From the NCBI RefSeq assembly GCF_014274685.1, contig NZ_CP060393.1:2415501-2479500 (forward strand): DNA of 64,000 nt, read 5' to 3'. Below, one piece after another: positions 50,832 through 59,301 of this stretch. How positions within the stretch are numbered: the first letter of the stretch is position 1; each line of letters opens with the position of its first letter. The position numbers and the translations under genes were made by a program. The notes under the pieces are model-generated. The model was not told the origin of the DNA. It did no database searches and was given only the letters and a program-made list of their open reading frames with translations. Source of the DNA: Edaphobacter sp. 4G125 (GTDB taxonomy: Bacteria; Acidobacteriota; Terriglobia; Terriglobales; Acidobacteriaceae).

Positions 50832-51965
50832 TTAATCTCCTGAAACCGGCTGAAGTTCGTCGCTGGATGAGCCCTGAATCTGTACCAGCGGATTGGTATG
50901 AGCAGTGGGTTTCCATTCATTCAACAGCTTCTGCGCATCTGCATCCGGATAGAGCGGCTTGAGCATAAACTTCTTCGCTGTCTCGATAAATCCACCGAGC
51001 GAACTGAAGGCATAATCAACTGCCGAAGCCTCGTGACCGGAATGAACCATGCAGTTGGCACACTGCGGATTGCCGCTCTTGGCGCCGTAGTTTTCCCAGT
51101 TGGTCGTCTCCATCAGCTCCTGGAAGGTATCGGCGTAGCCGTCCTGCAGCAGGTAGCATGGCTTCTGCCAACCGAAGATCGAGAAGGTCGGCATGCCCCA
51201 CGGTGTGCACTCAAAGTTCCGCTTACCCATTAGAAACTCGGAGAAGAGGGGATGCGTATTAAACTCCCACGACTTCTTGCGGTTCGAGAGAATCGCACGG
51301 AAGAGTCGTCGTGATTTTGCCTTGCCGAGGAAGTGGTTCTGGTCTGGGGCCTTGTCATAGGTATATCCCGGGGAGACCATCATGCTTTCGACACCGGCAG
51401 CCATCAACTGATCGAAGTGGCGACGCACGCTGTTCGGATCAGCACCATCAAAGAGTGTCGTGTTGGTGGTTACACGGAAGCCTGCGGCTACAGCAGCACG
51501 GATTCCTTCCATTGCGAGGTCGTATCCGCCTTCGCGGCATACCGAGAAGTCGTGATGTTCGCGTTCTCCATCAACGTGCACTGAGAAGGAGAGATACTTC
51601 GATGGCTTGAACAGGTGCAGCTTCTCTTTCAGCAGGAGCGCATTAGTGCACATGTACACATATTTTTTGCGCGCTACCAAGCCGGCTACGATCTCCGGCA
51701 TCTTCGGATGCAACAGAGGCTCACCACCGGGAATGGAAACCATCGGGGCCCCGCACTCTTCAACTGCCCGGAAGCACTCTTCGGGAGTCAGTTCTGCCTT
51801 AAGGATGTGCGCCGGATACTGAATCTTCCCACAGCCTGCGCAGGCGAGGTTGCAGCGAAAGAGCGGCTCCAGCATCAGCACCAAGGGATAACGTTTACGC
51901 CCCTTCAGCTTCTGCGTCAGTACATAACTTGCGACCGTCCATGCCTGTGAAACTGGTACTGCCAT
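50832..51965 (-). CDS. hpnH: Adenosyl-hopene transferase HpnH (radical SAM)
   Basis: A 377-residue radical-SAM enzyme that joins the 5'-deoxyadenosyl group to diploptene, the first step of C35 hopanoid side chains. The iron-sulfur motif is in PLFRCNLACAGCGKIQYP (CxxxCxxC). SIPGGEPLLHPKMPEIV follows, and the C-terminal domain contains more Cys residues (NPQCANCMVHSG). The length fits HpnH. It lies 29 bp downstream of shc in the same operon. Confidence 0.93.
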   Translation of the reverse strand: MAVPVSQAWTVASYVLTQKLKGRKRYPLVLMLEPLFRCNLACAGCGKIQYPAHILKAELTPEECFRAVEECGAPMVSIPGGEPLLHPKMPEIVAGLVARKKYVYMCTNALLLKEKLHLFKPSKYLSFSVHVDGEREHHDFSVCREGGYDLAMEGIRAAVAAGFRVTTNTTLFDGADPNSVRRHFDQLMAAGVESMMVSPGYTYDKAPDQNHFLGKAKSRRLFRAILSNRKKSWEFNTHPLFSEFLMGKRNFECTPWGMPTFSIFGWQKPCYLLQDGYADTFQELMETTNWENYGAKSGNPQCANCMVHSGHEASAVDYAFSSLGGFIETAKKFMLKPLYPDADAQKLLNEWKPTAHTNPLVQIQGSSSDELQPVSGD

Positions 51966-51994
51966 TCGGGGTTTCCTCCCAAAAAATCTATAGT

Positions 51995-54019
51995 TCAGCT
52001 AGCCTGTTCGGCTGCTTCACGCTCCATAGCGCGTTGGTATGTCGTTAGAGACAGCAAAGGAAAGTACTGCTTATACAGGTGGTATCCCAGATAAAACACT
52101 CGAGGGAATCCAGTACCGGTGTAATAGCTCTCCCCATTTCTTCCGGGCACAAGCTCGTCCCAGCTTCCATCTTCGTGCTGGCGCTCTGTCAGCCAGCGAA
52201 CTCCCTTGGCGACTGAATCAGAACGTGTGTCTCCGGCAGCGAGCAGTCCGAGAAGAGCCCACGCTGTCTGCGAAGGAGTACTGGGGCCGATCCCGCGCTG
52301 ATTGGGATCATCATAGGTTCCACAAGTCTCTCCCCATCCACCGTCGGCGTTCTGGACCGAACGAACCCACTCAGCAGCTTGCTGGATGGCCGGCTCGTGA
52401 TTCCAGATTCCCATCGCCTCCAGACCGCGGAGAACGAGGAAAGTACCGTAAAGGTAGTTCACTCCCCAACGGCCAAACCAGCTTCCATCAGGTTCCTGTT
52501 CCTTCAGGATGAACTGGATTGCCTTTTCAACTCTGGGATCTTTGCGCGTAAATCCATATTGCGCCAGCATCTCCAGCATTCGCCCCGTGATATCCACTGT
52601 TGGCGGGTCAAGCATGGCGTTATGGTCGGCAAATGGGATGTACTGGAAGATCATCTTTGTATTGTCTTTATCAAAGCTGGCCCAGCCGCCGTTTTTGCAC
52701 TGCATGGCCCAGATCCAGTTCAGGGCACGCTGGCAAACCTCGTATTGATAACGCTCTCGAGGATTATCGACACAATTCAGAGCAAGAAGAACCTGACCGG
52801 TATCATCGACATCCGGGTAGAACTCGTTGTTGAACTCGAAGTACCATCCACCGGGCTCAACGTTTCGAACCTTCTCTGCCCAGTCGCCTTTTGTCCGAAC
52901 CTCTTTGGAGAGAATCCAATCGGCCGCCTTCAGCATTCGGGGATCATTCCTGTCAACGCCAGCCTCTCCTAGGGCATACATCGCCTGTGCTGTATCCCAC
53001 ACCGGCGGGAAGCAGGGCTGCATCCGGAAGGTTGGGGTGGGATAGTCCAGCGTTCCTTCAGGGCAATCGATTCCTAGCTTTTCGAACTCGTCCATTGCGC
53101 GAATCAGCTGCGGATCATCAAAGGATCGACCGAGATATCGGAGCGCCACAATCGAGTTCAGCATGGCGGGGTAGATCGCGCCCAGGCCATCCGATTTCTC
53201 GAATCGCTCCAGCATCCATTTTTCGGCCTTTCGGATCGCAACTTTGCGCAGAGGGCGGATATGGACCCGTTCAAACCAGTGCGTTAACCGATCGAAGAAG
53301 AGAAAGAAGTTTCGCCAACTGATGGGGGTCTTCGTATCCCAACGCAGGTGCAGATTGGCATTCTGACGCCCTCCGACAAAAAGCTCGTCGATTCCCTGTT
53401 CCGGTGGGAGCTTTTTAAAAGGCTTTTTGGCGTAGATGATGGAGAGCGGGACGAGAATCCCACGAGACCAGGAAGAGATCTCGTAGATGTTGAAGTAGAA
53501 CCAGTTTGGAAAGAGTACGATCTCCGGCGGAATCGCGGGAACCGCGTCATAGTCGTACTGGCCTAACGCGCACAGATAAATCTTCGTGAACGTGTTGCAT
53601 TCAATTACTCCGCCATGCGCGAGGACCCATTCTCGCGCTTTGACCATCAAAGGATGATCTGCCGACCATCCCATTAATTTGAGCGCAAGGTACGACTTGA
53701 CTCCATAGTTGATATTGGAGGGGCCGCCGGGATAGAGACTCCATCCACCGTCTTCATTCTGGTGACGGAGGATCTCGTTCATGGCCCGCTGCATTTTGCC
53801 GGGATCCCCGGTGCCCAGCAACGTGTGCATGAAGATGTAGTCGGCTTCGAGCATGACGTCTGCTTCGAGTTCGCCACACCAATATCCATCGGGATGCTGC
53901 TGATCCAACAACCAATCCTTAGAGCGCCGAATACTATCGACGACCTGATCCAACCCAAGATCCAATCGACCAAAACGGGGCTGTGTCGGAGTTTGCGGGT
54001 TCCCTGAAGTTTTACTCAT
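51995..54019 (-). CDS. shc: Squalene-hopene cyclase
   Basis: A 674-residue class II triterpene cyclase that turns squalene into hopene. The catalytic DxDD is present as PDVDDTGQVLLAL. Several QW repeats are visible (QNEDGGWSLYPGG, QNADGGWGETCGTYDD, QHEDGSWDELVPGRN). The GTGFPRVFYLGYHLY C-terminal stretch is typical. It is a monotopic inner-membrane enzyme. The gene lies between ispH (43 bp) and hpnH (29 bp), so isoprenoid precursor supply and hopanoid formation are in one transcript. The family length is usual (630-720). Confidence 0.95.
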   Translation of the reverse strand: MSKTSGNPQTPTQPRFGRLDLGLDQVVDSIRRSKDWLLDQQHPDGYWCGELEADVMLEADYIFMHTLLGTGDPGKMQRAMNEILRHQNEDGGWSLYPGGPSNINYGVKSYLALKLMGWSADHPLMVKAREWVLAHGGVIECNTFTKIYLCALGQYDYDAVPAIPPEIVLFPNWFYFNIYEISSWSRGILVPLSIIYAKKPFKKLPPEQGIDELFVGGRQNANLHLRWDTKTPISWRNFFLFFDRLTHWFERVHIRPLRKVAIRKAEKWMLERFEKSDGLGAIYPAMLNSIVALRYLGRSFDDPQLIRAMDEFEKLGIDCPEGTLDYPTPTFRMQPCFPPVWDTAQAMYALGEAGVDRNDPRMLKAADWILSKEVRTKGDWAEKVRNVEPGGWYFEFNNEFYPDVDDTGQVLLALNCVDNPRERYQYEVCQRALNWIWAMQCKNGGWASFDKDNTKMIFQYIPFADHNAMLDPPTVDITGRMLEMLAQYGFTRKDPRVEKAIQFILKEQEPDGSWFGRWGVNYLYGTFLVLRGLEAMGIWNHEPAIQQAAEWVRSVQNADGGWGETCGTYDDPNQRGIGPSTPSQTAWALLGLLAAGDTRSDSVAKGVRWLTERQHEDGSWDELVPGRNGESYYTGTGFPRVFYLGYHLYKQYFPLLSLTTYQRAMEREAAEQAS

Positions 54020-54062
54020 CGACGACTCTCAAAAAGCGCGAGAAACGATTGATTGCAATCCC

Positions 54063-55076
54063 TTACTGCGCTGCCGGTGGAGCGGATGCAATCGCCTGAA
54101 CGATCTCAGGCGGAAGTCCAAAGCGAACATTTTCGGGCATGACCTCGACCTCTTCGACCGAGCTATATCCCCTCGCCTGGAGATAATTGACGACTTCCTG
54201 AACCAGAACTTCTGGAGCCGAAGCTCCGGCCGTGACTGCAACCGTGCTCACTCCTTCCAGCCAGGAGGGCTGAATATCTTCAGCTTTATCGATCAGGTAG
54301 GACTTTGTGCCTAGGTTCTGTGAAACCTCTACCAATCGGTTGGAGTTGGAACTGTTTCGCGAGCCAACGACGAGAACAACATCCGCCCCGTGAGCGACGT
54401 TCTTCACTGCCGTCTGGCGGTTTTCAGTTGCATAGCAGATGTCCTGAGCATGAGGTCCGACGATATTCGGGAACTTCTTCTTCAGAGCATCGATCATGTA
54501 TTTGGCTTCATCCAGTGAAAGCGTCGTCTGGGTAAGATAAGCCACTTTGTTTGGGTCGGGAACGACGAGCGCTTCGACCTCTTCGACGGTGGAAACCACC
54601 TGTGTAACTTCAGGAGCTTCGCCCTGGGTTCCCTCCACTTCCTCGTGATCCCGGTGGCCAACCAGAACCAGAGAGTAACCCTGCTTTGCGAATTTAATCG
54701 CCTCGACGTGCACCTTCGTAACCAGCGGACAGGTGGCGTCGACAACCTTCAGATTACGATCTTTCGCGCGCTGTCGTACGGCTGGAGAGACGCCGTGTGC
54801 TGAATAGATCACGCGGGCGCCCTCGGGCACCTCATCCAGCTCGTTAACGAAGATCGCTCCCTTCTTCGCTAGATCATCAACGACGTAGCTGTTATGTACG
54901 ATCTCCTTCCGAACATAGATCGGAGCGCCAAAGGTCTCTAGGGCGATTCGAACGATATCGATCGCGCGCACAACTCCTGCACAAAAGCCTCGGGGCTTGA
55001 GGAGGAGGACACGTTTGGTCGTTGTGGAAGGGCCGCTCTCGGTTACAACAACAGGGTCGAGGGTCGTAGTGGTCAC
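54063..55076 (-). CDS. ispH: 4-hydroxy-3-methylbut-2-enyl diphosphate reductase
   Basis: The last enzyme of the MEP isoprenoid pathway, 337 residues. The three cysteine ligands of the iron-sulfur cluster are in KPRGFCAGVVRAIDIV, VVDATCPLVTKVH and AQDICYATENRQTAV. The catalytic His and Glu are in YSAHGVSP and TGAS-like regions. It is the first gene of the hopanoid operon and 104 bp separate it from the metallothionein-like gene. The N-terminal 25 residues are extra relative to many IspH proteins, so a later start is possible, though none has a better site. Confidence 0.95.
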   Translation of the reverse strand: MTTTTLDPVVVTESGPSTTTKRVLLLKPRGFCAGVVRAIDIVRIALETFGAPIYVRKEIVHNSYVVDDLAKKGAIFVNELDEVPEGARVIYSAHGVSPAVRQRAKDRNLKVVDATCPLVTKVHVEAIKFAKQGYSLVLVGHRDHEEVEGTQGEAPEVTQVVSTVEEVEALVVPDPNKVAYLTQTTLSLDEAKYMIDALKKKFPNIVGPHAQDICYATENRQTAVKNVAHGADVVLVVGSRNSSNSNRLVEVSQNLGTKSYLIDKAEDIQPSWLEGVSTVAVTAGASAPEVLVQEVVNYLQARGYSSVEEVEVMPENVRFGLPPEIVQAIASAPPAAQ

Positions 55077-55180
55077 CTGATAAGTATACCGCGTTAAAGG
55101 GCAAGGTGCTGAGATGGAACCACATCTGATTCTGAGGTGATCTTTCTGAATCGATTACCCTTCCGTCTGTTGCGTGGATA

Positions 55181-55327
55181 TCAACCAGCGCAATCAGGAT
55201 GCCCACAATTACATTTCAGAGTCATAAACTTCCGCGAATCTTCACATTGGGAGGAGCAGTACTTGCTTCCCGGCTGAGCCATACAGCTGCAACCCTGCTT
55301 TGCACATTTCTGGGGAGTATTTGACAT
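55181..55327 (-). CDS. Metallothionein-like Cys-rich protein (48 residues)
   Basis: This short gene encodes MSNTPQKCAKQGCSCMAQPG, then KYCSSQCEDSRKFMTLKC, then NCGHPDCAG. It has eight Cys residues (8, 13, 15, 24, 28, 39, 41, 46) and one His in the pattern CxxxxCxC, YCSxxC, CxCGHxxxC. That pattern is typical of bacterial metallothioneins, which bind Zn, Cd or Cu in the cytosol. The ATG follows GGAGGG by 8 nt. A perfect 8-bp inverted repeat at 55339-55367 overlaps the leader and partly the ribosome binding site. No SmtB-type repressor gene is adjacent. Function is inferred from the Cys pattern. Confidence 0.8.
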   Translation of the reverse strand: MSNTPQKCAKQGCSCMAQPGSKYCSSQCEDSRKFMTLKCNCGHPDCAG

Positions 55328-55338
55328 AGCCAGATCCC

Positions 55339-55367
55339 TCCGAAGGACCTTTATTGGTACCTTCGGA
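55339..55367 (-). promoter_or_regulatory. Leader hairpin before the metallothionein-like gene
   Basis: TCCGAAGG and CCTTCGGA form a perfect 8-bp stem, extended by ACC/GGT with one bulged base. On the minus strand the 3' arm runs straight into the GGAGGG ribosome binding site. It may terminate recN transcription or control translation of the next gene. Confidence 0.45.
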
Positions 55368-55413
55368 TGCCCTTTCGGAGGAGAGGGATGTGCGAATAAA
55401 GAACGAGAAGGGT

Positions 55414-57105
55414 TTATCGGCTGGTTTGGAGCAGATGCTCGGCGTGCTTCAGACTGGTTTCGGTGAGATGTTCCCCGCTGAGCATCCGGGCAATTTCGCG
55501 AGCACGTTCGGTTTCTTCCATCTTGCGAATCCCGGTTTGAGTCCTTCCGCGCTTCTCTTCTTTCTCAATAAGGAAATGATGATCGGCAAATGCCGCAATT
55601 TGTGGAAGATGCGTAATGCACAACACCTGTTGCCCACGTGCGAGCGCCTTGAGCTTCTTCCCCACCGCTTCCGCAGCTCGGCCGCCGATGCCGATGTCAA
55701 TCTCGTCGAAGACGAGCGTTCGGGGAAGCAGGCTCTTTCTCTTGCGTGCAGGTCCCTGCTTCCCTTCCTCCACCGTGACCTTCAGGGCCAACAAGACCCG
55801 GGACATTTCGCCACCAGAAGCGATTTCGTCCAGCGGCTTGAGCGGCTCACCCGGGTTGGTGGCAATTCTATATTCGATCCGGTCCCAACCATGGGAAGTC
55901 CACGAGGGCTGATCCTGTTCAGGATTGACCGCTACCTCAAAGCGCGCGTTCATAGCCAGATCATTGATCTGGACAACGGCCAGCTTCTGTAAACGGCTAG
56001 CCGCCTCTTTGCGGAGATCTGTAACCTTCACTGCCGCTTCCTGATAATTCGCGGCGTCTTTTTGCAGCTTCGATCTTAACTTTGTGAGAACGGCATCCCG
56101 GTTTTCGACCTCTGACAGCTTTCGCATCGATTCGGCTCCGAAAGAGATGACTTCAGCGAGGGTCTGGCCATATTTGCGTTTGAGTCGATCGAGCGCCGCT
56201 AGTCGATCCTCGATCTCTTCCAATCGGCCAGGAGATGCATTCACGTTCTCAGCAAACTCTCGAACCTCTGCATTGATGTCTTCGACGGTAGCTTTCGCCG
56301 CAGTCAGTTGTTGCACTGCGCCGACAAAACGAGAATCGAACCTTGCAAGATCTTCCACATGCTTTAGAGCGGCTCCAAGTGTAGTTTCGGCCGAACTTTC
56401 ACTCTCATACAGCAGTTCATGCACGCTCATGGCTGCGGTATATAGCTTCTCGGAGTTCGCAAGCACTCTTTTTTCGGTTTCGAGTTGGGCATCCTCGTCC
56501 TCGGAGGTGAGCTGTGCTTGCTCAATCTCGTTTGCCTGAAATCGCCACAGGTCGGCCATACGCAGGCGATCCTGCTCGTCGGCCTCCAGCTCTGCCAGCT
56601 TCGTGGTTGTCTCTCGCCATGCGGCATGGGCCTCAGCAATAGCATCCGTCGATATCTCCGCAAAACGATCGAGCAACATCCGCTGTTGCGCCTGATCGAA
56701 GGCACCCATGGTTTCGCCTTGCGTGTGTATTAGCGCCAGTTCCGGAGCGAGTTGGCGAAGCACGCTGACGGTCGCGGGCTGATTGTTGATGAAGACCCTG
56801 CCCTTTCCGTTTGCAGCAATTTCGCGGCGAATGAGAATCACATCTGTTTCCGGATCAATGCCATTTGCTTCGAGAACCGACAAGGCCCCTGGGGTCATCT
56901 CGAAGACACAGGAAAGGACTGCTTTCTCCTCTCCGTGCCGAACCACATCAGAAGAAGCTTTGCCCCCGAGGAGCATCTGGAGAGCGTCGATCAGAATCGA
57001 CTTTCCGGCACCCGTCTCTCCTGTCATCAGGTTGAGCCCTGGCCCGAAAGAGGCGACCGTCCGGTCGATGACAGCATAGTTTTCTGCGCGCAATTCGAGC
57101 AGCAT
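55414..57105 (-). CDS. recN: DNA repair protein RecN
   Basis: 563 residues from ATG 57105 (MLLELRAENYAVID, the family start, after GAGAGGT); a longer frame from 57231 is not family-like. It is an SMC-like protein of double-strand break repair. Walker A is GETGAGKS and the Walker B region is RTLVFDEIDIGIGGRAAEAV. The coiled-coil arms lie between about 150 and 370. The signature IASGGEMSRVLLAL and VLCITHLPQIAAFADHHFLI come at the end. The gene is divergent from tolQ. Confidence 0.94.
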   Translation of the reverse strand: MLLELRAENYAVIDRTVASFGPGLNLMTGETGAGKSILIDALQMLLGGKASSDVVRHGEEKAVLSCVFEMTPGALSVLEANGIDPETDVILIRREIAANGKGRVFINNQPATVSVLRQLAPELALIHTQGETMGAFDQAQQRMLLDRFAEISTDAIAEAHAAWRETTTKLAELEADEQDRLRMADLWRFQANEIEQAQLTSEDEDAQLETEKRVLANSEKLYTAAMSVHELLYESESSAETTLGAALKHVEDLARFDSRFVGAVQQLTAAKATVEDINAEVREFAENVNASPGRLEEIEDRLAALDRLKRKYGQTLAEVISFGAESMRKLSEVENRDAVLTKLRSKLQKDAANYQEAAVKVTDLRKEAASRLQKLAVVQINDLAMNARFEVAVNPEQDQPSWTSHGWDRIEYRIATNPGEPLKPLDEIASGGEMSRVLLALKVTVEEGKQGPARKRKSLLPRTLVFDEIDIGIGGRAAEAVGKKLKALARGQQVLCITHLPQIAAFADHHFLIEKEEKRGRTQTGIRKMEETERAREIARMLSGEHLTETSLKHAEHLLQTSR

Positions 57106-57247
57106 ACCTCTCGGCCTCAAGGAAGGATGTACGCCGAGCATAGCAAAACCCGCAGTCCTGTGCTTACACACTGAGGAATCAAGATGATGCACCACGGAAG
57201 ATGCTCCCCGCTGCGCCAGTGCTTCGTCCAACGATTTACACTACCTG

Positions 57248-58072
57248 TTGGTGGACAAAATAACTATGGTCTGGACCTTAGCCCTCGCACTTCACTTCCT
57301 CCAGGAAGACGCAGCCGTTCCTCCCACTTCGACCAGTTCTTCCGCTCTTGCGGAGATGATTCACAACAGCGGCCCGGTCGCTTTTACGGTCCTGGTTCTT
57401 CTGCTGCTGGCGAGCATCTTTTCCTGGACGATCATGCTCTCGAAATGGTCGAGCTTCGGTAAGGCCGATAAACAGAGCAAGCGGTTTCTCCGCGCCTTTC
57501 GCAAATCGAGCCGGCTGAGCGAAGTTGCCACAGTTGCGGAACAGTTCCGCCCCAGCCCTCTGGTCTCGGTCTTCAACGAGATTCATGATGAATATCAACG
57601 CCAGAATGGCGGGCGCGGACTTCCGCGGAATGGTGTGGCGCTGGAACGGGCTGCTGCAACAGCCTCCAGCGAAGCCCTGACGATGATGGAGTCGCGCATG
57701 ACCTGGCTGGCGACGATCGCGGCAATTGCTCCCTTTATCGGGTTATTTGGAACCGTATGGGGAATCATCGATGCTTTTCATGGTCTGGGTACGGCCGGTG
57801 CAGCGACACTTCGGGCGGTGGCTCCTGGCATCTCTGAAGCTCTGATTACAACCGCCGCGGGTCTGGTGGTCGCGATTCCGGCTGTTATTGGTTACAACCA
57901 GCTGACGGCACGGCTCCGCGAGTTCGGTTCGCGCATGGACGATTTTGGCCGGGAGCTGCTGAATGCGATTGAAAATGCAGCGATGCTTTCACCAGGACAA
58001 GCGCCGCAGGCATCTGCTCCGACATACGCGCCAGTTGAGGAGCCGCAACCGCCCCGCCGGAGAGGCTTTTAG
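57248..58072 (+). CDS. tolQ: MotA/TolQ/ExbB proton channel protein
   Basis: 274 residues from GTG 57248; the ATG at 57263 is an alternative and neither has a strong site. It has three membrane helices: about 40-60 (PVAFTVLVLLLLASIFSWTI), 155-180 (TIAAIAPFIGLFGTVWGII) and 195-220 (GISEALITTAAGLVVAIPAV). The helix 2-3 pattern is the MotA/TolQ/ExbB signature, and the charged C-terminal tail is Pro/Gln-rich. It forms the proton channel of a Tol or Ton complex with the next gene. It is the first gene of tolQ-tolR-tolA-like. TolQ rather than ExbB is chosen because tolB and pal follow in the cluster. Confidence 0.92.
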   Translation: MVDKITMVWTLALALHFLQEDAAVPPTSTSSSALAEMIHNSGPVAFTVLVLLLLASIFSWTIMLSKWSSFGKADKQSKRFLRAFRKSSRLSEVATVAEQFRPSPLVSVFNEIHDEYQRQNGGRGLPRNGVALERAAATASSEALTMMESRMTWLATIAAIAPFIGLFGTVWGIIDAFHGLGTAGAATLRAVAPGISEALITTAAGLVVAIPAVIGYNQLTARLREFGSRMDDFGRELLNAIENAAMLSPGQAPQASAPTYAPVEEPQPPRRRGF

Positions 58073-58074
58073 TC

Positions 58075-58488
58075 ATGGCCTTCAATACGAAAGGACGTAC
58101 GCAGACTGCACTTGCGGAGATCAACATCACTCCGCTGGTGGATGTCGTCCTCGTGCTTCTGCTCATCTTTATGCTCACTGCGCCGGTGTTGCAGTCGGGG
58201 ATTGATGTTGCGATTCCAAAGACCCGCACCGTCAATCAGGTCACCGAAGATCGAATGGTGGTGACGATTGATCGCGACCAGAATGTGTTTCTGCAGGACA
58301 AGCCGGTGAACGTCAATGAGCTTCCTACAAGATTGCGCACCACTGGCAATGGCGATCCAGCGAAACGAGTGATCTACCTTCGCGCGGATGAGCGAGTTCC
58401 CTTTGGCGCATTTGCGTCTGTAATGGATGCGGTCAAGCAGGCAGGCATCACCAACATCAGCATTGTTACCCGTCCTATCGAGAAATAA
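58075..58488 (+). CDS. tolR: ExbD/TolR biopolymer transport protein
   Basis: 137 residues with one N-terminal membrane helix (about 22-40, PLVDVVLVLLLIFMLTAPVL) that carries the key Asp (VDVVL). A periplasmic domain follows. It couples proton flow through TolQ to movement of the TolA-like protein. Its start lies 2 bp after the tolQ stop, and the next gene starts 12 bp later, so the three are one operon. Confidence 0.92.
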   Translation: MAFNTKGRTQTALAEINITPLVDVVLVLLLIFMLTAPVLQSGIDVAIPKTRTVNQVTEDRMVVTIDRDQNVFLQDKPVNVNELPTRLRTTGNGDPAKRVIYLRADERVPFGAFASVMDAVKQAGITNISIVTRPIEK

Positions 58489-58500
58489 GCACGACGAATT

Positions 58501-59295
58501 ATGGCAGACCTGAGCTGGAATCCGGATGAATCGTTCGCAGAGGAAAACCTGCGCGGAAAATTTATCGGCTCGATTATTCTTCATGTCACGGTAGCCGCCA
58601 TGATTACCGGATTAGCTTGGCTCCACGATCGGGGCCATAACTGGGGCGAAAATGCAGAGACGGCCGGAGCGATTCAGGCCACCATGGTTGCTTCCCTTCC
58701 GCTGCCACCAAAGCAACGAGAACTTGATACGGGTGTTTTGACATCGGAAAATCCCAGTCCAGCACCTTTGATTGCTCCGGAGAAGACGGAACCGCCTCCA
58801 ATGCCTGAGGCTATTCCGATTCCGCAGAAGATAACGAAGCCCCCCAAGGTAGCGGAGAAGCCGACTCCTGCGCCTCCAAAACACCCGCAACCCACTCCTC
58901 CGCAGCCGAATAAGGCGGCAACGGGAGAGACAGCGGGCATCCGCATTCCACAGTCGACGCTTGAGCTTAAAAACGGAACGGCCTCAGCAATGGTGCAGGA
59001 CCGCACGTTTGGCGCCCGTTTCGCCTACTACGTCAACATTGTGAATCGAACCGTCGCGCAGAACTGGTTTGTCAGGGAAGCTGACCCGCGGGCCTCACTC
59101 GGCAAGAGTGTCGTCGTCGTCTTCGACATCAACCGAACGGGACAGCCATCGAATCCCCGCATCGAAACGCAGAGCGGCTCACCAACCCTCGATCAGTCCG
59201 CTGTTCGCGCTGTACAGCGCGTCGACAGCTTCGGTCCGCTTCCTGCCGGAGATCACATCACCGTCGAGTACACCTTTCATTACACGCAGCCCTGA
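58501..59295 (+). CDS. TonB/TolA-like energy transducer
   Basis: 264 residues. One N-terminal helix (about 20-40, FIGSIILHVTVAAMITGLAW) is followed by a long Pro/Lys-rich periplasmic linker (85-140, KPPKVAEKPTPAPPKHP) and a C-terminal TonB/TolA domain (about 175-262, NRTVAQNWFVREADP, SVVVVFDINRTGQPSNPRIE, VDSFGPLPAG). It links TolQR to the outer membrane through TolB/Pal. Its place in tolQR-X-tolB-pal makes TolA the best functional name, although the C-terminal fold looks TonB-like. Confidence 0.88.
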   Translation: MADLSWNPDESFAEENLRGKFIGSIILHVTVAAMITGLAWLHDRGHNWGENAETAGAIQATMVASLPLPPKQRELDTGVLTSENPSPAPLIAPEKTEPPPMPEAIPIPQKITKPPKVAEKPTPAPPKHPQPTPPQPNKAATGETAGIRIPQSTLELKNGTASAMVQDRTFGARFAYYVNIVNRTVAQNWFVREADPRASLGKSVVVVFDINRTGQPSNPRIETQSGSPTLDQSAVRAVQRVDSFGPLPAGDHITVEYTFHYTQP

Positions 59296-59301
59296 TCGAC
59301 A

